The position numbers and the translations under genes are program-made. 5,156 nt of DNA. Source: JANNHK01 sp034408875. Its GTDB lineage: Bacteria > Actinomycetota > Acidimicrobiia > IMCC26256 > PALSA-610. Positions 4,195-5,156 of the stretch are shown in pieces; position 1 is the stretch's first letter, and each line of letters begins with the position of its first letter. The notes beneath the pieces are model-generated. The model saw nothing but the letters and a program-made list of their open reading frames with translations, was not told the origin of the DNA and made no database searches. The DNA lies in contig JAWXCJ010000361.1 of assembly GCA_034408875.1 (NCBI GenBank), forward strand, positions 1 through 5,156, read 5' to 3'.

Positions 4195-5156
4195 TGCGAG
4201 GGGATCTCGGTCTTCGGCCGGTGGCCGACGGCGAAGGACGGCGCGCCCAACATGCTCACGATGAGGGTCGCGAAGAACCACAGCAGACCGGCGGCGATGG
4301 CCTGGCTGCTGCTCACGCCCCACGGTTGCAGGAACAGTACGAGCATGCCTTCCCGCACACCGAGACCGTTGAACGACAGGGGGAGCACCTGTGTCATCGC
4401 GACCGCGGGGACGTACACGAAGACCGCGGCGAGCGGGATCGGAAGGTCGAGGGTCCGGAAGATCAGCGCGACCGAGGTGACCACCGAGGCCTGGTAGAGC
4501 ACCGCCGTCCCGAGCACGGGGAACGCGTTCTTCGGTTCGCGGCGGAGGCGGTCGACGCCGATGTGCACGGCCCCGATGAACCGCATCCAGTTCTCGTGCT
4601 CGGCGAAGCGGCCCGCGATGCGCGGGTGTCCGGCGAGGACCAGGATCACGACGAGTGCCGCGAGTGTTCCGGCCGCGATGAGGAACGCGATCCACGTGCG
4701 GTCGACGTCGAAGATCGACGGCCGGACGATGAATCCGCCGAAGACCAGCAACGGCAGCGCGACGAACCCGGTGAGGCGTTCGAGTACGACGGAACCGAAC
4801 GCGGTCGTAGACGAACCGACGGTCGTGCCGAGTCGGGCCACGCGCAGGACGTCGCCGCCGATCGTCGACGGAAGCACGTTGCCGACGAAGAGGCCGGCGA
4901 AGTAGTGCGACGTGAGTGTGCGCAGCGGCACGTGCTCGTCGAACACGTCGAGCACCCGTTGCCAGCGCCAGGCCGAGAGGACGACACCGAGCATCGTCAT
5001 GAGCAGTGCCGCCGACAGGAGCAGCGCCGTGAGCAGGTGGTGCTGGTCGGGGATCAGTTCGTCGGGGTTCGGCGACTTGTAGAGCAGGACGCCGAGCAGT
5101 ACGGCGCTGACGGCAAGGCGAAGCCAGAACTTCCACCCCGGCGCCGGCCGGCCGGC
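4191..5156 (-). CDS. Flippase-like integral membrane protein (UPF0104 / LPG-synthase TM domain family), 5' end beyond window
   Basis: At least 321 residues are visible, and the frame stays open to the window edge. The 52 codons upstream of the ATG at 5000 contain no start codon but plainly belong to the protein: WKFWLRLAVSAVLLGVLLY is a first membrane helix (about 8-26), and a second runs about 41-64 through that internal methionine. Family hallmarks are GNVLPSTIGGDVLR (92-105) and LPLSFNGLGVREG (258-270), with further hydrophobic segments near 131-144, 155-176, 213-232, 238-256 and 285-306. These fit the lysylphosphatidylglycerol synthase transmembrane family, homologous to the lipid-flipping part of MprF. 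No C-terminal aminoacyl-transferase domain is attached: the protein ends soon after the last helix. It probably moves or helps modify a lipid or lipid-linked molecule, but no substrate is known. Its stop overlaps the PAP2 start by 4 nt. The true start lies outside the window, probably only a short distance away. Confidence 0.9.
   Translation of the reverse strand, partial: AGRPAPGWKFWLRLAVSAVLLGVLLYKSPNPDELIPDQHHLLTALLLSAALLMTMLGVVLSAWRWQRVLDVFDEHVPLRTLTSHYFAGLFVGNVLPSTIGGDVLRVARLGTTVGSSTTAFGSVVLERLTGFVALPLLVFGGFIVRPSIFDVDRTWIAFLIAAGTLAALVVILVLAGHPRIAGRFAEHENWMRFIGAVHIGVDRLRREPKNAFPVLGTAVLYQASVVTSVALIFRTLDLPIPLAAVFVYVPAVAMTQVLPLSFNGLGVREGMLVLFLQPWGVSSSQAIAAGLLWFFATLIVSMLGAPSFAVGHRPKTEIPSQ

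Noticed and set aside
3307..4497. A 396-codon plus-strand frame across the VOC, PAP2 and flippase-like genes
   Set aside because: It spans three convincing opposite-strand genes, and its product is low-complexity Arg/Glu/Asp sequence typical of antisense frames.
4195..5136. N-terminal extension of the PAP2 frame up to 5136
   Set aside because: The added 314 residues are Arg/Pro-rich and out of frame over the flippase-like gene. The PAP2 protein reads naturally from the GTG at 4194.
5138..5156. Repeated GGCCGG palindromic string at the window edge
   Set aside because: It lies within the flippase-like coding frame and is explained by GC-rich Ala-Gly-Arg-Pro codons.
1..5156. Defence island, mobile element, CRISPR or toxin-antitoxin content
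   Set aside because: No transposase, integrase, repeat array, nuclease or small paired genes are visible. All six genes belong to common chromosomal families.

Overview
The window reads as a chromosomal segment of a high-GC actinobacterium. The clearest marker is a four-cysteine WhiB-type regulator, a family confined to Actinomycetota and some of their phages. The strong GC bias, GTG starts, a probable leaderless transcript and a GTGA stop/start overlap agree with this. An Acidimicrobiia-like or mycobacterial-type lineage would fit, but the window alone does not decide it. Six protein genes fill almost everything. There are no tRNA or rRNA genes, insertion sequences, CRISPR arrays or phage genes, and no gene-free stretch longer than 300 bases.

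Left part (1-1240): a minus-strand phosphotransferase of the aminoglycoside-phosphotransferase (APH) fold, in the subfamily associated with acyl-CoA dehydrogenases, complete at 13-1053. It appears to be expressed from a leaderless GTG start. The 186-bp gap to its right holds a GC-rich hairpin and an 18/17-nt tandem repeat just beyond the whiB stop.

Middle (1240-2630): a whiB-like gene on the minus strand and a LysR-type regulator gene on the plus strand diverge from a 170-bp control region. That region contains three inverted repeats. One is a perfect T-N11-A LysR-type box, which lies about 66 bp upstream of the transcription start I would predict for whiB. This suggests, without proving it, that the LysR protein controls the whiB gene as well as itself.

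Right part (2637-5156): three minus-strand genes are packed as a likely operon, transcribed right to left. The order is a UPF0104/LPG-synthase-type polytopic membrane protein (its 5' end lies outside the window), a PAP2-superfamily membrane phosphatase/phosphotransferase overlapping it by 4 nt, and, 19 nt further on, a two-module VOC (glyoxalase-fold) protein. The first two look like a membrane-lipid handling pair. The VOC gene converges with lysR, with only 6 bp between the stops.

I see no clear evidence of a wholly new system. The most testable novelty is the LysR-WhiB divergent control region. Next are the flippase-like/PAP2 coupled pair, and the perfect 10-bp hairpin in the tail of the PAP2 gene.
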